DNA from: DATIYF01 sp035517775
GTDB taxonomy: Bacteria; Acidobacteriota; Terriglobia; Terriglobales; Acidobacteriaceae
DNA length: 64,000 bases
Assembly (NCBI GenBank): GCA_035517775.1
Contig: DATIYF010000021.1
Span: 19,266 to 83,265 of the forward strand
Direction: 5' to 3'
The notes below the pieces were generated by a model that saw nothing but the letters and a program-made list of their open reading frames with translations, made no database searches and was not told the DNA's origin. Shown one piece after another: positions 54,935 to 63,992 of this stretch. Numbering within the stretch: the first letter of the stretch is position 1; every line of letters begins with the position of its first letter. Both the position numbers and the translations under genes were made by a program.

Positions 54935-55833
54935 GCGAAGGCCGAAGCGGCGCGGCGAAAAGCGCGGAGTCCGCTTCCCTGGCGCCGGGGCTTTACCTGG
55001 TGGCAACGCCGATCGGCAACCTGGAAGACATCACTCTACGCGCGCTGCGGGTTCTGAAGGAAGTTGACCTGATCGCCTGCGAAGACACGCGCCATACCCA
55101 GAAGCTGCTGAACCACTACGGCATTACCACCCGCACCGTCAGCTACTACCAGCAAAATGAAATGATGCGGGCACCCGAGCTGGTTCTGCAGATGGAGCAG
55201 GGCGCCCGCATCGCCCTGGTCACGGATGCGGGTATGCCGGGAATTTCTGATCCCGGCTACCGGCTGGTGGCGCTGGCCATTCGGCATCACTTGCCGGTGG
55301 TGCCCGTGCCCGGCGTCTCCGCGTTCCTGGCCGCGCTTGCGGCCAGCGGCCTGCCCACGGATTCCTTCCACTTCGGCGGATTCCTTCCCGCAAAGAGCGG
55401 CGAGCGGCGGACCCTGCTCGAAGGCTTGCGCGCCTCACAGCAAACCCTGGTTTTCTACGAGGCGCCGCACCGGGTCCGCGAGGCGCTGGCGGATCTCGTT
55501 GAGACCCTCGGCGGGCAGCGTCATATCGTGCTCGCCCGCGAGGTCACCAAGATCCACGAAGAATTTCTGCGAGGCACGGCGGCGGAGGTGCTCGAGGCGC
55601 TGACATCCCGCGGCGAAGTTAAGGGTGAAATTACCCTGCTAATCGGAAAAGCAGAAAGCACGGAGGCGCAGGTTGCGCAGGCCTCGGCGCGCCTGCCGGC
55701 CGTGCGCCAACGCCTCGCCGAAATCATGGCCCAGGAGAAGCTCGATGAGAAAGCGGCATTGAAGAAGCTGGCACGGGAGTACGGCATTTCCAAGAGCGCC
55801 GCCTACCGCGAGTTACAGCGCAGCAAAGCCTAG
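54931..55833 (+). CDS. rsmI: 16S rRNA 2'-O-ribose C1402 methyltransferase
   Basis: A 300-residue SAM methyltransferase of the tetrapyrrole methylase fold: LYLVATPIGNLEDITLRAL, IACEDTRHTQKLL, LVTDAGMPGISDPGY, VPGVSAFLAAL and LAREVTKIHEEF are the RsmI landmarks. It methylates the ribose of C1402 in 16S rRNA. The start is GTG at 54931, overlapping the GNAT stop codon; a much longer in-frame reading upstream is not coding. The tail is basic and helical. Confidence 0.95.
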   Translation: MSEGRSGAAKSAESASLAPGLYLVATPIGNLEDITLRALRVLKEVDLIACEDTRHTQKLLNHYGITTRTVSYYQQNEMMRAPELVLQMEQGARIALVTDAGMPGISDPGYRLVALAIRHHLPVVPVPGVSAFLAALAASGLPTDSFHFGGFLPAKSGERRTLLEGLRASQQTLVFYEAPHRVREALADLVETLGGQRHIVLAREVTKIHEEFLRGTAAEVLEALTSRGEVKGEITLLIGKAESTEAQVAQASARLPAVRQRLAEIMAQEKLDEKAALKKLAREYGISKSAAYRELQRSKA

Positions 55834-55921
55834 TCAATTCACCCGCGCCACAAAACACACTCAGTGAAAGCAGCCCGCGGGTTACAATCACACCTGCGAC
55901 TTCATCCTTTGCGGAGGAGCC

Positions 55922-56242
55922 ATGTCAGAGTCCTCGAGTTCAGCCGGCAAGTCTCGCCCCCGGCCCAACCCCAACGAAAAGCTGGTGCGGGTGTTCGACA
56001 GCGAGCAGGAGTCCGAGGCCATGGTGGTGCACGGCCTGCTGGAGGCCAATGGCATTCAGTCTGACCTCACCGCTCTGGATGCGCCGCAGGACGTTCTGCC
56101 GGGGGTGGGCGGCACCATCATTCTGGTGCGCGAGGAAGATGCCGCAAAAGCGCGGCGTGTGATCGAGGAGTATCGCCGCGCCCCTGGTCCTGACGACACG
56201 GCTGAAATCGAGATCATTGAAGATCCGCCGGCCGAGGCGTAA
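55922..56242 (+). CDS. DUF2007-family (putative signal transducing) protein
   Basis: A 106-residue protein with the DUF2007 core: LVRVFDSEQESEAMVVHGLL, EANGI and IILVREEDAAKARRVIEEY. The family has a ferredoxin-like small fold and no established function. GGAGGAG precedes the ATG. Its 3' end overlaps the end of comEC on the other strand by 29 bases. Confidence 0.85.
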   Translation: MSESSSSAGKSRPRPNPNEKLVRVFDSEQESEAMVVHGLLEANGIQSDLTALDAPQDVLPGVGGTIILVREEDAAKARRVIEEYRRAPGPDDTAEIEIIEDPPAEA

Positions 56243-58817
56243 CTTTTTTCCCATCCAGATAGAATGTGACCGCGCCATCCAGGTCGGTGCGGTAGGTTGC
56301 GATGTGCGCGTCTCCCAGCCGCTCCAGGACCTGCGGCTTAGGATGTCCATAGACATTTCTCGCGCCCACCGAAATTACCGCGAAGCGCGGGTGCGCCGCC
56401 GCCAGAAGCTCGGGAATGGTGGAAGTCGCGCTGCCGTGGTGCGCGACCTTGAGCAGGTCGGCCTGCGGATCTTCTTCGGCAATTCTTCTTTCTTCCTGCC
56501 TTTCGGCGTCGCCTTCAAGCAAGACTGAAGTCTGCCCGAAGCTCACCTTCATCGCCAGCGATTCGTCGTTGCGGCGGCGGCTGTTTTCGCCGGACGCATC
56601 GGCATCAACCGGCGGAGCAAGAACGCGAACACCGGCGCCGCCAAAGGAGAAGCTGTCGCCCTCATGGTGGGGGATGACGGCAACTCCCAGCTTTTTCGCT
56701 TCGAGCAGAACTCTTTGCAGTTCGGGGCTGCGAACCTCCACCCCCAGCCACAGTTCGCTGGGATGAAAATTCTCGAGGACGGCGGGCATGCCGCCGATAT
56801 GGTCGGCGTGGGCGTGAGTGATCGCCACCGCATCAAGGTGGCTGATGCGGCGCGCCCACAGGTAGGGCGAAACCACCTCTTCGCCCAGATCGAAGCCGGA
56901 GTGAGTCCAGGCCGGCATGCCGCCGGCGTCGATCAGCAGAGTGCGGCCCTGGGGCGAGACCAGCAAAATGGAGTCTCCCTGGCCGACGTCAATCGCCGTG
57001 ACCTCCAGCGTTCCGGAGCGCAGGCGAGGATGCGGGGGCACCGCACAAATCCACGCCGCGCTGCCCACCAGAGCCGCCAGTCCCAGCGCGGCCATGATCG
57101 CTGGCCGGCGAACCAGCAACATCGCCAGCAGTAATGACGCTGCCACGGCCACCATAACGGCAGTCTCCGGCGTGGCAACGCGAACCTCGGCTGGCCGCCA
57201 CGCGCTCATCCAGTGCAGGCCGCCAGCCATCCAGTTAAGCGCCGCTCCGGCAAGCGCGGCGGGGACTCTCGCCAGCGGAAGCCAGATATACCCCAGCAGC
57301 ACAGCGGCAATGGCGCTGATCATCACCACCTCGTGCAGGGGCACGGCCAGAATGTTGGCGGGCAGGGCGACCACCGTCGCCATATGAAAGTAATACGCCA
57401 TAGGCAGCGCCAGCCCGGCCTGCAGCACGGCCGAGATCAGCAGGAACTCGCAAATCCACAATCCCGTGCGCCCCGCCCGGCAAAGCGCGCGCAGCGATAT
57501 TTTTCTGCCAGCCAGCAGATCGAGCCGCTGCGCAATCATTCGAAGATCCAGCCGGAACTGTGCCAGCTTGGGAGGCAGCGCGCGGTCGTAACCGAGAGAA
57601 CCGGGTTGCCGCAATGCCCGCCGGCAGGGCTCGGTAGTGCGCTCGAGAAGGGGCAGCCCGATGGCCGCGATGAGCAGCACGCTGAGAAAGCTGAGTTGAA
57701 AGCTGGCGCCGAGCAGGACGGTGGGATCAATGACCAGCAAAGCCATGGCCGCCGCCCCAATCGTGTTCAGAATCGAGCTGGAACGGTAGAGCAGGCGGGC
57801 GCACAAGTAAAAAGCCAGCATCAGGGTCGCCCGCCAGACCGGCGCGCCAGCGCCGGTAACCACGGCGTACACAACGATGAACGCAAGGGTAGTCAGGCTC
57901 GCCGCCAGCTCGCCGGCGCGCAGGCGGCGCAGCAGCCAGAAGATGAGCAAGGCCAGAATTCCGACTTTGAGCCCGGAAACCACCAGCACGTGGTAGGTTC
58001 CGGAGCGCTGGAAGTCAGCCAGCACATCACGATGCACCAGAGATGCATCGCCCAGCAGCATCGCGTCCATAAGCGGCGCTTCCTGCGGCGGCCACAGCGC
58101 CGCAACCTTGCGCATGATGCTGCGCCGGATGCCAACCCTCCAGAACTCAAAGCGGCTGCCGGCAAAGCCGGGCAGAGACTCGACGTTTTCCGCCTTCGCC
58201 GAGGCCAGAACGGCGATTCCGTGATCGGTCAGGTATCCCGCGTAATCGAAGACGCCGGGGTCGCGGAAGTTTCTCGGCGGAGAGAGCTTGGCCGGAAAGC
58301 GCAGCCGCTCTCCGTACTGGAAAATTGGCATGACCTTGCCACGCTCGGGATAGAAGCGGACTCGCAGGCCAGAGTGAACCGGGAAAGCCGCACCCTCCGT
58401 CGCAATCTGCTCGGTTTCCATGTCAACCGACTGAACGTCGCGGCTCAACCCAAACTGCAAGCGCGTGTCTTCGGCGAGCGCGTGGGCGGTCACGTTCACT
58501 TCGCGTCCATCGGCAAAGGCCAGGGCGCGGGAATCCCCGGGGCGGGCGCGAGTCTCAAGATTGAGCGCGCCCAGCGCAAACAGAACGCACAAACCCAGAC
58601 CAACCCCGGCCGCAGTCCGGCGCCTCAGGAAGTACACCGCACCGAGAGCGAATCCAACCGCGGCGATCAGCCACCACAAAGGCGGCCGCCACGCGAAATT
58701 GCCGAAGAGAATGCCCGCCGCAAACGCCAGCGCTGCCCACAGCAGTGGCTGGCGGCGATGGGGAAATTGCACCGCAGAAGGTGGAACGTACGGAGTATCA
58801 GAAGGCAGGCGAGCCAT
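56214..58817 (-). CDS. comEC: ComEC/Rec2 DNA-uptake channel
   Basis: An 867-residue membrane protein: N-terminal helices, a DUF4131 beta domain, the competence domain of several helices (about residues 230-510, with SGTYHVLVVSGLKVGIL) and a C-terminal metallo-beta-lactamase domain with THAHADHIGG. It transports single-stranded DNA through the inner membrane during natural transformation; the MBL domain probably processes DNA. No other com or pil genes are in the window. It is the last gene of the nadC-led minus-strand group, but 160 bases separate it from its neighbour. Confidence 0.93.
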   Translation of the reverse strand: MARLPSDTPYVPPSAVQFPHRRQPLLWAALAFAAGILFGNFAWRPPLWWLIAAVGFALGAVYFLRRRTAAGVGLGLCVLFALGALNLETRARPGDSRALAFADGREVNVTAHALAEDTRLQFGLSRDVQSVDMETEQIATEGAAFPVHSGLRVRFYPERGKVMPIFQYGERLRFPAKLSPPRNFRDPGVFDYAGYLTDHGIAVLASAKAENVESLPGFAGSRFEFWRVGIRRSIMRKVAALWPPQEAPLMDAMLLGDASLVHRDVLADFQRSGTYHVLVVSGLKVGILALLIFWLLRRLRAGELAASLTTLAFIVVYAVVTGAGAPVWRATLMLAFYLCARLLYRSSSILNTIGAAAMALLVIDPTVLLGASFQLSFLSVLLIAAIGLPLLERTTEPCRRALRQPGSLGYDRALPPKLAQFRLDLRMIAQRLDLLAGRKISLRALCRAGRTGLWICEFLLISAVLQAGLALPMAYYFHMATVVALPANILAVPLHEVVMISAIAAVLLGYIWLPLARVPAALAGAALNWMAGGLHWMSAWRPAEVRVATPETAVMVAVAASLLLAMLLVRRPAIMAALGLAALVGSAAWICAVPPHPRLRSGTLEVTAIDVGQGDSILLVSPQGRTLLIDAGGMPAWTHSGFDLGEEVVSPYLWARRISHLDAVAITHAHADHIGGMPAVLENFHPSELWLGVEVRSPELQRVLLEAKKLGVAVIPHHEGDSFSFGGAGVRVLAPPVDADASGENSRRRNDESLAMKVSFGQTSVLLEGDAERQEERRIAEEDPQADLLKVAHHGSATSTIPELLAAAHPRFAVISVGARNVYGHPKPQVLERLGDAHIATYRTDLDGAVTFYLDGKKVTPRPADLQ

Positions 58818-58977
58818 GAGGGCTGAGATAACTACGGTTTGTCTTTAGAACCCCCCCAGTTCCGGGCGGGAGGCCCCCGTCGCAATTAACGGCCGCGCCT
58901 GAGCCTGGTAGCCGGCGTTGGGGCGGAGGTGGAACTCCCTTTCTAAGCGGCGCCACGAGAAATCCCGCGAAGTAGTC

Positions 58978-60294
58978 TTACGAACTCCGGCCGAGATGAA
59001 AGACGCTCTCCAGGTGGTAAGTCTGGGGAAACAAGTCCACCAGATGCGCCTTCTGAATGCGATAACCGGCCGCGAGCAGCGAAGCCAGATCGCGGGCCAG
59101 GGTCGCCGGGTCGCAGGAAACGTAAACTATTTGCCGCGCGCCGAGTTCGCCCACACTCCGGGCGACACGCATTCCCAGGCCGCTGCGCGGCGGGTCCACC
59201 ACCACTATATCCGCCCGCACCTTGCCCGCGGCCTTTTCCAGGTACTGCTCGGTCGTGGAGCGCACCGCCTTTACATTGGCGGAACAATTATGGCGCAGGT
59301 CTGCGTGCGCGGTCTGTGACGGCTCGACCGCAATCACCTGTGCAAAACTTCGCGCCAATGCGACTGAGAACAGCCCCACCCCTGCGTAAAGGTCCAAGGC
59401 CAGCTCTCCGGAGAGACCGCCGGTAGCCAACTCGACCAGATGACCCAACAGGTGACGGTTGACCTGAAAGAACGATCCTGCGCTGACCCGGTATCTTGCG
59501 CCCTCAGCTTCGTAGGTCAGTTGCTCTTCACCGGAAGCCGAGATTTTTTCCAGGGCAGAATTCTCCTGAAGTGGGGTGCGTCCCGGCCGGCTCTCGAACC
59601 CAACCACGCCCACCGCTGCCGGCAAAGCCTGGCGAAGAGCCTCGATGGATTCGCCCACCGCCGGCGCCGAGGCGTCCCGCGGGCAGAATGCGCTCACCAG
59701 CAAGGCAGAGTCCTTCGAATCGGCGAACAGTTCCAGTTCCTGCACGCACTCGCCAATTTTCCCCTCACGGCGGCGCGCGTAGAGCTCCACGATTGCCCGG
59801 TTGATCAACGGCGAGCTGATGGGGCATCGCTCGATGGGCAGCAGCTCGTGTGAATTGAATTTGTAATATCCAATCGCGAATTCGGGCGAGTGCTGCACCT
59901 TGAGCCGGGCGCGGTTGCGATAATTCCACGGCGGCGAGGCATGGACCTGCTGCAGCTCCTGATCGAGCTCGATCTTCGCAATGCGGCGAAGATTTTCGTT
60001 CAGAATCGCAGCCTTGATCTCAAGCTGATGCTGATAGTCGGTATGCTGATAATGGCAGCCGCCGCAACTCCCGAAGTACGGGCACCTGGCCTCGATTCGC
60101 GCTGCGGAAGGTTGCAGCATGCGCTCAACATTGGCGCGGGCAAAGCCCGGCCTCTCTTCGGTGAGCGCAGCCTCGACCTCTTCGCCCGGCAGCACGAAAG
60201 GCACGAACACAGCCTTGCCGCGGCCGTGTTCGTCAGCAGGAAGGCGGGCCAGCCCATCGCCGCCGTAGATCAGTTTTTCAATGGAAAGGCGCAA
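58978..60294 (-). CDS. Class I SAM-dependent RNA (uracil-C5) methyltransferase, RumA/TrmA family
   Basis: A 438-residue enzyme with an N-terminal TRAM domain (residues 1-60, LSIEKLIYGGDGLARL), an iron-sulfur cysteine set (Cys71, Cys77, Cys80 in CPYFGSCGGC and Cys157), the SAM site LDLYAGVGLFSVALA and the catalytic YVSCDPATLARD. It should methylate a uridine in 23S rRNA (RlmD/RlmC) or tRNA; which one is not decidable. The start is TTG at 60294; no good ribosome site is seen. Confidence 0.88.
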   Translation of the reverse strand: MRLSIEKLIYGGDGLARLPADEHGRGKAVFVPFVLPGEEVEAALTEERPGFARANVERMLQPSAARIEARCPYFGSCGGCHYQHTDYQHQLEIKAAILNENLRRIAKIELDQELQQVHASPPWNYRNRARLKVQHSPEFAIGYYKFNSHELLPIERCPISSPLINRAIVELYARRREGKIGECVQELELFADSKDSALLVSAFCPRDASAPAVGESIEALRQALPAAVGVVGFESRPGRTPLQENSALEKISASGEEQLTYEAEGARYRVSAGSFFQVNRHLLGHLVELATGGLSGELALDLYAGVGLFSVALARSFAQVIAVEPSQTAHADLRHNCSANVKAVRSTTEQYLEKAAGKVRADIVVVDPPRSGLGMRVARSVGELGARQIVYVSCDPATLARDLASLLAAGYRIQKAHLVDLFPQTYHLESVFHLGRSS

Positions 60295-60334
60295 GTTTTT
60301 TTCTGGATCGGCAATCGCAAATTGTCAGCCGTAA

Positions 60335-61033
60335 TCACATATAGAACAAGCTCAACCGGGGCAGCCGGTATTTCTCCAGCAGGCGCTTGTGCACGTACTG
60401 CTTCTGCAATTGCTCGATCTGAGCGGCGGGCATCTTGCGCCGGTAGGGCGCCATTTCGCGGTCCGCCTGGGCGCGCACTTCGACCAGCTCTTCGTTGCAG
60501 GTAGCAGCCAGCAAAACTGCGAACAATTTCTCTTCCAGCACCGTAAGCCGCCGCTCCAGGTCCTCAAGACGCGGATGCTTGCCGGCCGCGACTTCCTCTG
60601 CCAATTGGCGCAAAGCGCCCGCGGCCTCCTCCGCCGCGTGCGAGCCCGAGACGCCGGAAGCCTCGGGCAGTTCCGCCCCTTCCACCTCCGCCGCATTGCG
60701 CTCGAGAAAATCCGCAATCTCGCCCCGGTGAAAGCCGCCGGTCTTCTCTTCGCTCTCCCGCGAGGCGCCCACCGCCGCTTCTTTCATTGCTTCGGCGGCA
60801 GTCAGCACTGCTTGCGCGCAATAGGCCAGGCTGTTCACCTTTGTTTTAGAAGGCCGCTTCGCGTGGCCTTCAAACGCGGTATCAATTCCGCGCAGCACGG
60901 CTTCGAGCGGAACTCCGGCGTCTTTCCAGGTTTCGATCAGCGCCCAATCGAGGGTGGAAAGCAACAGCGTGCCGCCGCGCTGCCGCTGAAAGTGCTCCTC
61001 AATTTCGGTGAAGTAGTTGAAATAGTTTTCCAC
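60335..61033 (-). CDS. Protein of unknown function between coaX and the RNA methyltransferase
   Basis: A 232-residue soluble helical protein. It opens VENYFNYFTEIEEHFQRQRG and ends KYRLPRLSLFYM, with a Glu/Ala-rich middle and a C-terminal coiled coil. GTG at 61033 is preferred: it starts at the conserved-looking ENYFNYFTE segment, five bases past the coaX stop; a longer frame from 61150 overlaps coaX by 112 bases and is less likely. No family is recognised. Its tight position in a cofactor/RNA-modification group suggests cotranscription. Confidence 0.7.
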   Translation of the reverse strand: MENYFNYFTEIEEHFQRQRGGTLLLSTLDWALIETWKDAGVPLEAVLRGIDTAFEGHAKRPSKTKVNSLAYCAQAVLTAAEAMKEAAVGASRESEEKTGGFHRGEIADFLERNAAEVEGAELPEASGVSGSHAAEEAAGALRQLAEEVAAGKHPRLEDLERRLTVLEEKLFAVLLAATCNEELVEVRAQADREMAPYRRKMPAAQIEQLQKQYVHKRLLEKYRLPRLSLFYM

Positions 61034-61038
61034 GTCAC

Positions 61039-61947
61039 TCAGCGCGAGCGTACCTTGCCCGGCCAGGGCCGTGAGGCGCGGGTTGAAAAAGCGCCCTCGG
61101 GCTTTGCCGGCGCAGCCTCGCGCGGAACCCTCACCGCATTGCGCTCCCATATCAGGCGCAGGCCTTCGAGGGTAAGAAATTCATCCACCTGCTTTATGTA
61201 CTTTGAGCCGGAGCCAATTAATGGCGCCAGGCCCCCGGTGGCCACCACTTTGGTCTCCACTCCCATTTCGCCGAGCAGCAGCTCCAGCAGGCCGTCCACC
61301 AGGCCGAGATAGCCGTGGTACAAACCCGACTGCAGACTGCCCACGGTGGTCGTGCCGATGATGCGCGCCGGCTTGCGAATTTCCACCCGCGGCAGCCGTG
61401 CCGTCTTTTCGAACAGGGCGTCGGCCGAAACGCCAATCCCGGGGCAAATCACGCCTCCCATATATTCGCCCTTGGGGGAAACGCAATCGAAAGTCGTCGC
61501 TGTGCCGAAGTCCACGATCACACAGGGCGCCCCATATTTTTCGAGCGCAGCCACCGAGTTCACAATGCGGTCGGCGCCCACCTCGCCGGGATTCTCATAC
61601 AGCACCGGCATTCCCGTCTTGACGCCCGGTTCGATGAACAGAGGCCGGGTGTTGAAGTAGCGCTCGCAGACCTCCCGCAGCGTAGGATCCAGCGGAGGCA
61701 CGACCGAGGAAATCACGATGCCGCGAATGGCCTTGGCTTCCAGATCGGCCATGGCAAACAGGTTGCGGAACAGCACGCCATATTCATCCACCGTCTGCGT
61801 GGCCGTGGTCGTAACCCGCCAATGCGCCACCAGCAGTTCGTAGTGAGGCGCAGCCTCAGGCGCGCCGCCGGCCGCCTGCACCTTGGCCGTGCGCGCGAAA
61901 ACCCCCAGCACCGTATTCGTATTGCCGACATCAAGAACCAGCAGCAT
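61039..61947 (-). CDS. coaX: Type III pantothenate kinase
   Basis: A 302-residue acetate/sugar-kinase-fold protein: LVLDVGNTNTVLGVF (phosphate-1 motif), PGEVGADRIVNSVAA, CVIVDFGTATTFD and VATGGLAPLI. It phosphorylates pantothenate, the first committed step of CoA synthesis; coaD lies at 47695. It follows birA by 11 bases. The last 30 or so residues (Pro/Ala/Arg-rich) are an unstructured tail. Confidence 0.95.
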   Translation of the reverse strand: MLLVLDVGNTNTVLGVFARTAKVQAAGGAPEAAPHYELLVAHWRVTTTATQTVDEYGVLFRNLFAMADLEAKAIRGIVISSVVPPLDPTLREVCERYFNTRPLFIEPGVKTGMPVLYENPGEVGADRIVNSVAALEKYGAPCVIVDFGTATTFDCVSPKGEYMGGVICPGIGVSADALFEKTARLPRVEIRKPARIIGTTTVGSLQSGLYHGYLGLVDGLLELLLGEMGVETKVVATGGLAPLIGSGSKYIKQVDEFLTLEGLRLIWERNAVRVPREAAPAKPEGAFSTRASRPWPGKVRSR

Positions 61948-61958
61948 CGTGTAACCGC

Positions 61959-62903
61959 TTATTTCAATCGTACTGTTCCGCTCAGCACGCTGCGCACTCC
62001 CTGGGCCGTGCGCAGCCGCAGAAAGCCGCTCGCATCCAGGCCATCGGTAATGCCTTCCAGGCTTCCATTTTCCTCCACCTGGGCCAGCCGGCCACGCGCC
62101 GAACTGGAGCGCGCTTCAAAGCGCTGTACGATCGCCGCGCGCGCCTCCCCGCCTGCCAGCACCGCGCGATATTCGCGGTCGAGCGATTTTAGCAAAGCCA
62201 CACACAGCTCCGCCCGCGACCATTCCCGGCCCGTCGCCAGGCGCAGCGAGGTTGCCGTGGATTGCAGCTCCGCAGGAAATGCCGTCTGGTTTACATTGAC
62301 GCCGATTCCTGCCACCAAATGCCGCACCCGCGTGGCCTCGGCGTTCATCTCGGTCAGGATGCCGCCAAACTTTTTGCCCGCCAGCAGCAGGTCGTTGGGC
62401 CACTTGAGGTCGGGATTCGCGCTGGCATCAATTTCCCGCACCGCGGAATGCAACGCCAGGCCGGCAGCCAGCGAGAGAATCAGAGCGTCGGAGGGCGGCA
62501 GCGCCGGCCGCAACACCACCGAACAGTAAATTCCCGAAGATTGCGCCGAGTGCCAGCTGTGCCCGCCGCGTCCGCGGCCCGCGGTTTGCTGCTCGGCCAG
62601 AAAGACGCTGCCCTCGGGCGCGCCTGCTGCGGCTGCTTCCATGGCCAGCGTGTTGGTCGAGCCAATCTTGTAATAGTGATGGATGTGCTCGCCAAAAATC
62701 GTTCCCCGCAGTTGCGGCGCCAGCATTTCCGGCAGCAGCAGGTCGGGGATTGTCTTGAGGCGGTAGCCGGTAGCGGGATGCCCGGCGATCTCAACCCCCA
62801 ACGCGCGGAGTTGTTGCACCAGTCGCCAGACTTCGGAACGGCTGCTGGCGATCTCGCCTGCCAGCTTGGTGCCGCTGGCCACCACCATGGGGTTATCCAT
62901 CAA
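61959..62903 (-). CDS. birA: Biotin-[acetyl-CoA carboxylase] ligase, possibly with a disturbed N-terminus
   Basis: A 314-residue enzyme with a winged-helix N-terminus and the biotin-ligase core: GSTNTLAMEAAAAG, QTAGRGRGGHSWHSA (biotinoyl-AMP loop), LKWPNDLLLAGKKFGGILTE and VAGIGVNVNQ. It biotinylates BCCP and may repress biotin genes. The frame begins with TTG at 62903 (then ATG), without a ribosome site. Homologous helix-1-like sequence (TDTRLGRIVRLL) continues in frame upstream but no ATG, GTG or TTG precedes it before a stop; an ATG at 63007 is in another frame. A frameshift or a rare start codon is possible. Confidence 0.88.
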   Translation of the reverse strand: MMDNPMVVASGTKLAGEIASSRSEVWRLVQQLRALGVEIAGHPATGYRLKTIPDLLLPEMLAPQLRGTIFGEHIHHYYKIGSTNTLAMEAAAAGAPEGSVFLAEQQTAGRGRGGHSWHSAQSSGIYCSVVLRPALPPSDALILSLAAGLALHSAVREIDASANPDLKWPNDLLLAGKKFGGILTEMNAEATRVRHLVAGIGVNVNQTAFPAELQSTATSLRLATGREWSRAELCVALLKSLDREYRAVLAGGEARAAIVQRFEARSSSARGRLAQVEENGSLEGITDGLDASGFLRLRTAQGVRSVLSGTVRLK

Positions 62904-63113
62904 CAGGCGGACAATGCGGCCCAGGCGGGTATCCGTCTTCTGCGGCGAGGCTCCCGCCCTGAGGCGCGCCCCACGACGTTTTGTGCGCGGGTTTGTGATG
63001 CGGGCATTATGCGGGAAGCCGGCGGTGACTGGCTACTGGCTTCTCGCCCAACAGCAAAATGACCCCAAAGCCGGCAACCAGTGGCTGGAAGGCCAATAGC
63101 CACAAGCCGGCAG

Positions 63114-63992
63114 CTAGCTGGGCGCCACCCGCAGGCTCATATCCACGGCGGAGGCCGAGTGCGTGAGCGCGCCCACGGAAATGTAGTCCACTCCGGCCTC
63201 GGCATAGGCGCGGACGTTTTCCAGCGTAATTCCCCCCGAGCACTCGAGTGGAATGCGCCGTTCGTGCCGGCCGCAACGCTCTACCGCGCGCCAGACGTCG
63301 GCTGGCGTCATGTTATCCAGCAGGACCGCCTCCGCGCCATGCTCCAGCGCCTCTTCCAGTTCCTCGAGCGAGCGGATTTCGATTTCGATCGGCTGCACGC
63401 CGCGGCGGTTGCGGTGGGCGCGCTCCAGTGCGGGCGCAATTCCTCCCGCCAGGGCAATGTGATTGTTCTTGATCAGCACACCATCGGAAAGATCAAGGCG
63501 GTGGTTCTGCCCACCGCCGCAGCGCACCGCGAATTTGTCGAGCATGCGCAGGCCGGGGACGGTCTTGCGCGTATCCAGAATCTTGGCCTTGGTGCCGGAG
63601 ACCGCCTCCACGAATTTGCGCGTCAAGGTGGCGATTCCGCTCAGCCGCTGCAGAAAATTCAGCAGCACGCGCTCGCAGGAAAGAATCACGCGCGCATTGT
63701 GGCGCACCACCGCCACCGCCTGGCCTTTGTGCAGGCGCACGCCGTCAAAAATTTCCGGATGGCTGGTGACTTCGTAGTGCGAGACCACCGCGCCGTCGAG
63801 TGCCGCGTAAACATCCAGAACGCGGGGAATGCAGCCGATGCCGGCCAGAATGCACTCCTGCTTGGCCAGAACCGTGGCCGCGGCGCGCTGGTTAGGATCA
63901 ATGCAGGCGTAGCTGGTGGCGTCGCGCGTGGCCCGGTCTTCGAGCAGAGCGTTTTCGATTATCGCGGTAATACGGCGGCTGTTCCAGTCCAT
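63114..63992 (-). CDS. nadC: Nicotinate-nucleotide pyrophosphorylase (carboxylating)
   Basis: A 292-residue quinolinate phosphoribosyltransferase: LEDRATRDATSYACIDPNQR, the Arg/Lys-rich active site LNFLQRLSGIATLTRKFVE, DTRKTVPGLRMLDKFAVRCG and NHRLDLSDGVLIKNNH. It makes nicotinate mononucleotide from quinolinate in NAD synthesis. It heads the minus-strand cofactor group (nadC, birA, coaX) that continues to comEC. The ATG at 63992 is eight bases from the window edge, so its ribosome site is not fully visible. Confidence 0.95.
   Translation of the reverse strand: MDWNSRRITAIIENALLEDRATRDATSYACIDPNQRAAATVLAKQECILAGIGCIPRVLDVYAALDGAVVSHYEVTSHPEIFDGVRLHKGQAVAVVRHNARVILSCERVLLNFLQRLSGIATLTRKFVEAVSGTKAKILDTRKTVPGLRMLDKFAVRCGGGQNHRLDLSDGVLIKNNHIALAGGIAPALERAHRNRRGVQPIEIEIRSLEELEEALEHGAEAVLLDNMTPADVWRAVERCGRHERRIPLECSGGITLENVRAYAEAGVDYISVGALTHSASAVDMSLRVAPS

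Noticed and set aside
57213..58826. A 537-codon open frame antisense to comEC
   Set aside because: Low-complexity Arg/Gln/Gly-rich translation typical of the reverse of a GC-rich gene; comEC has complete domains.
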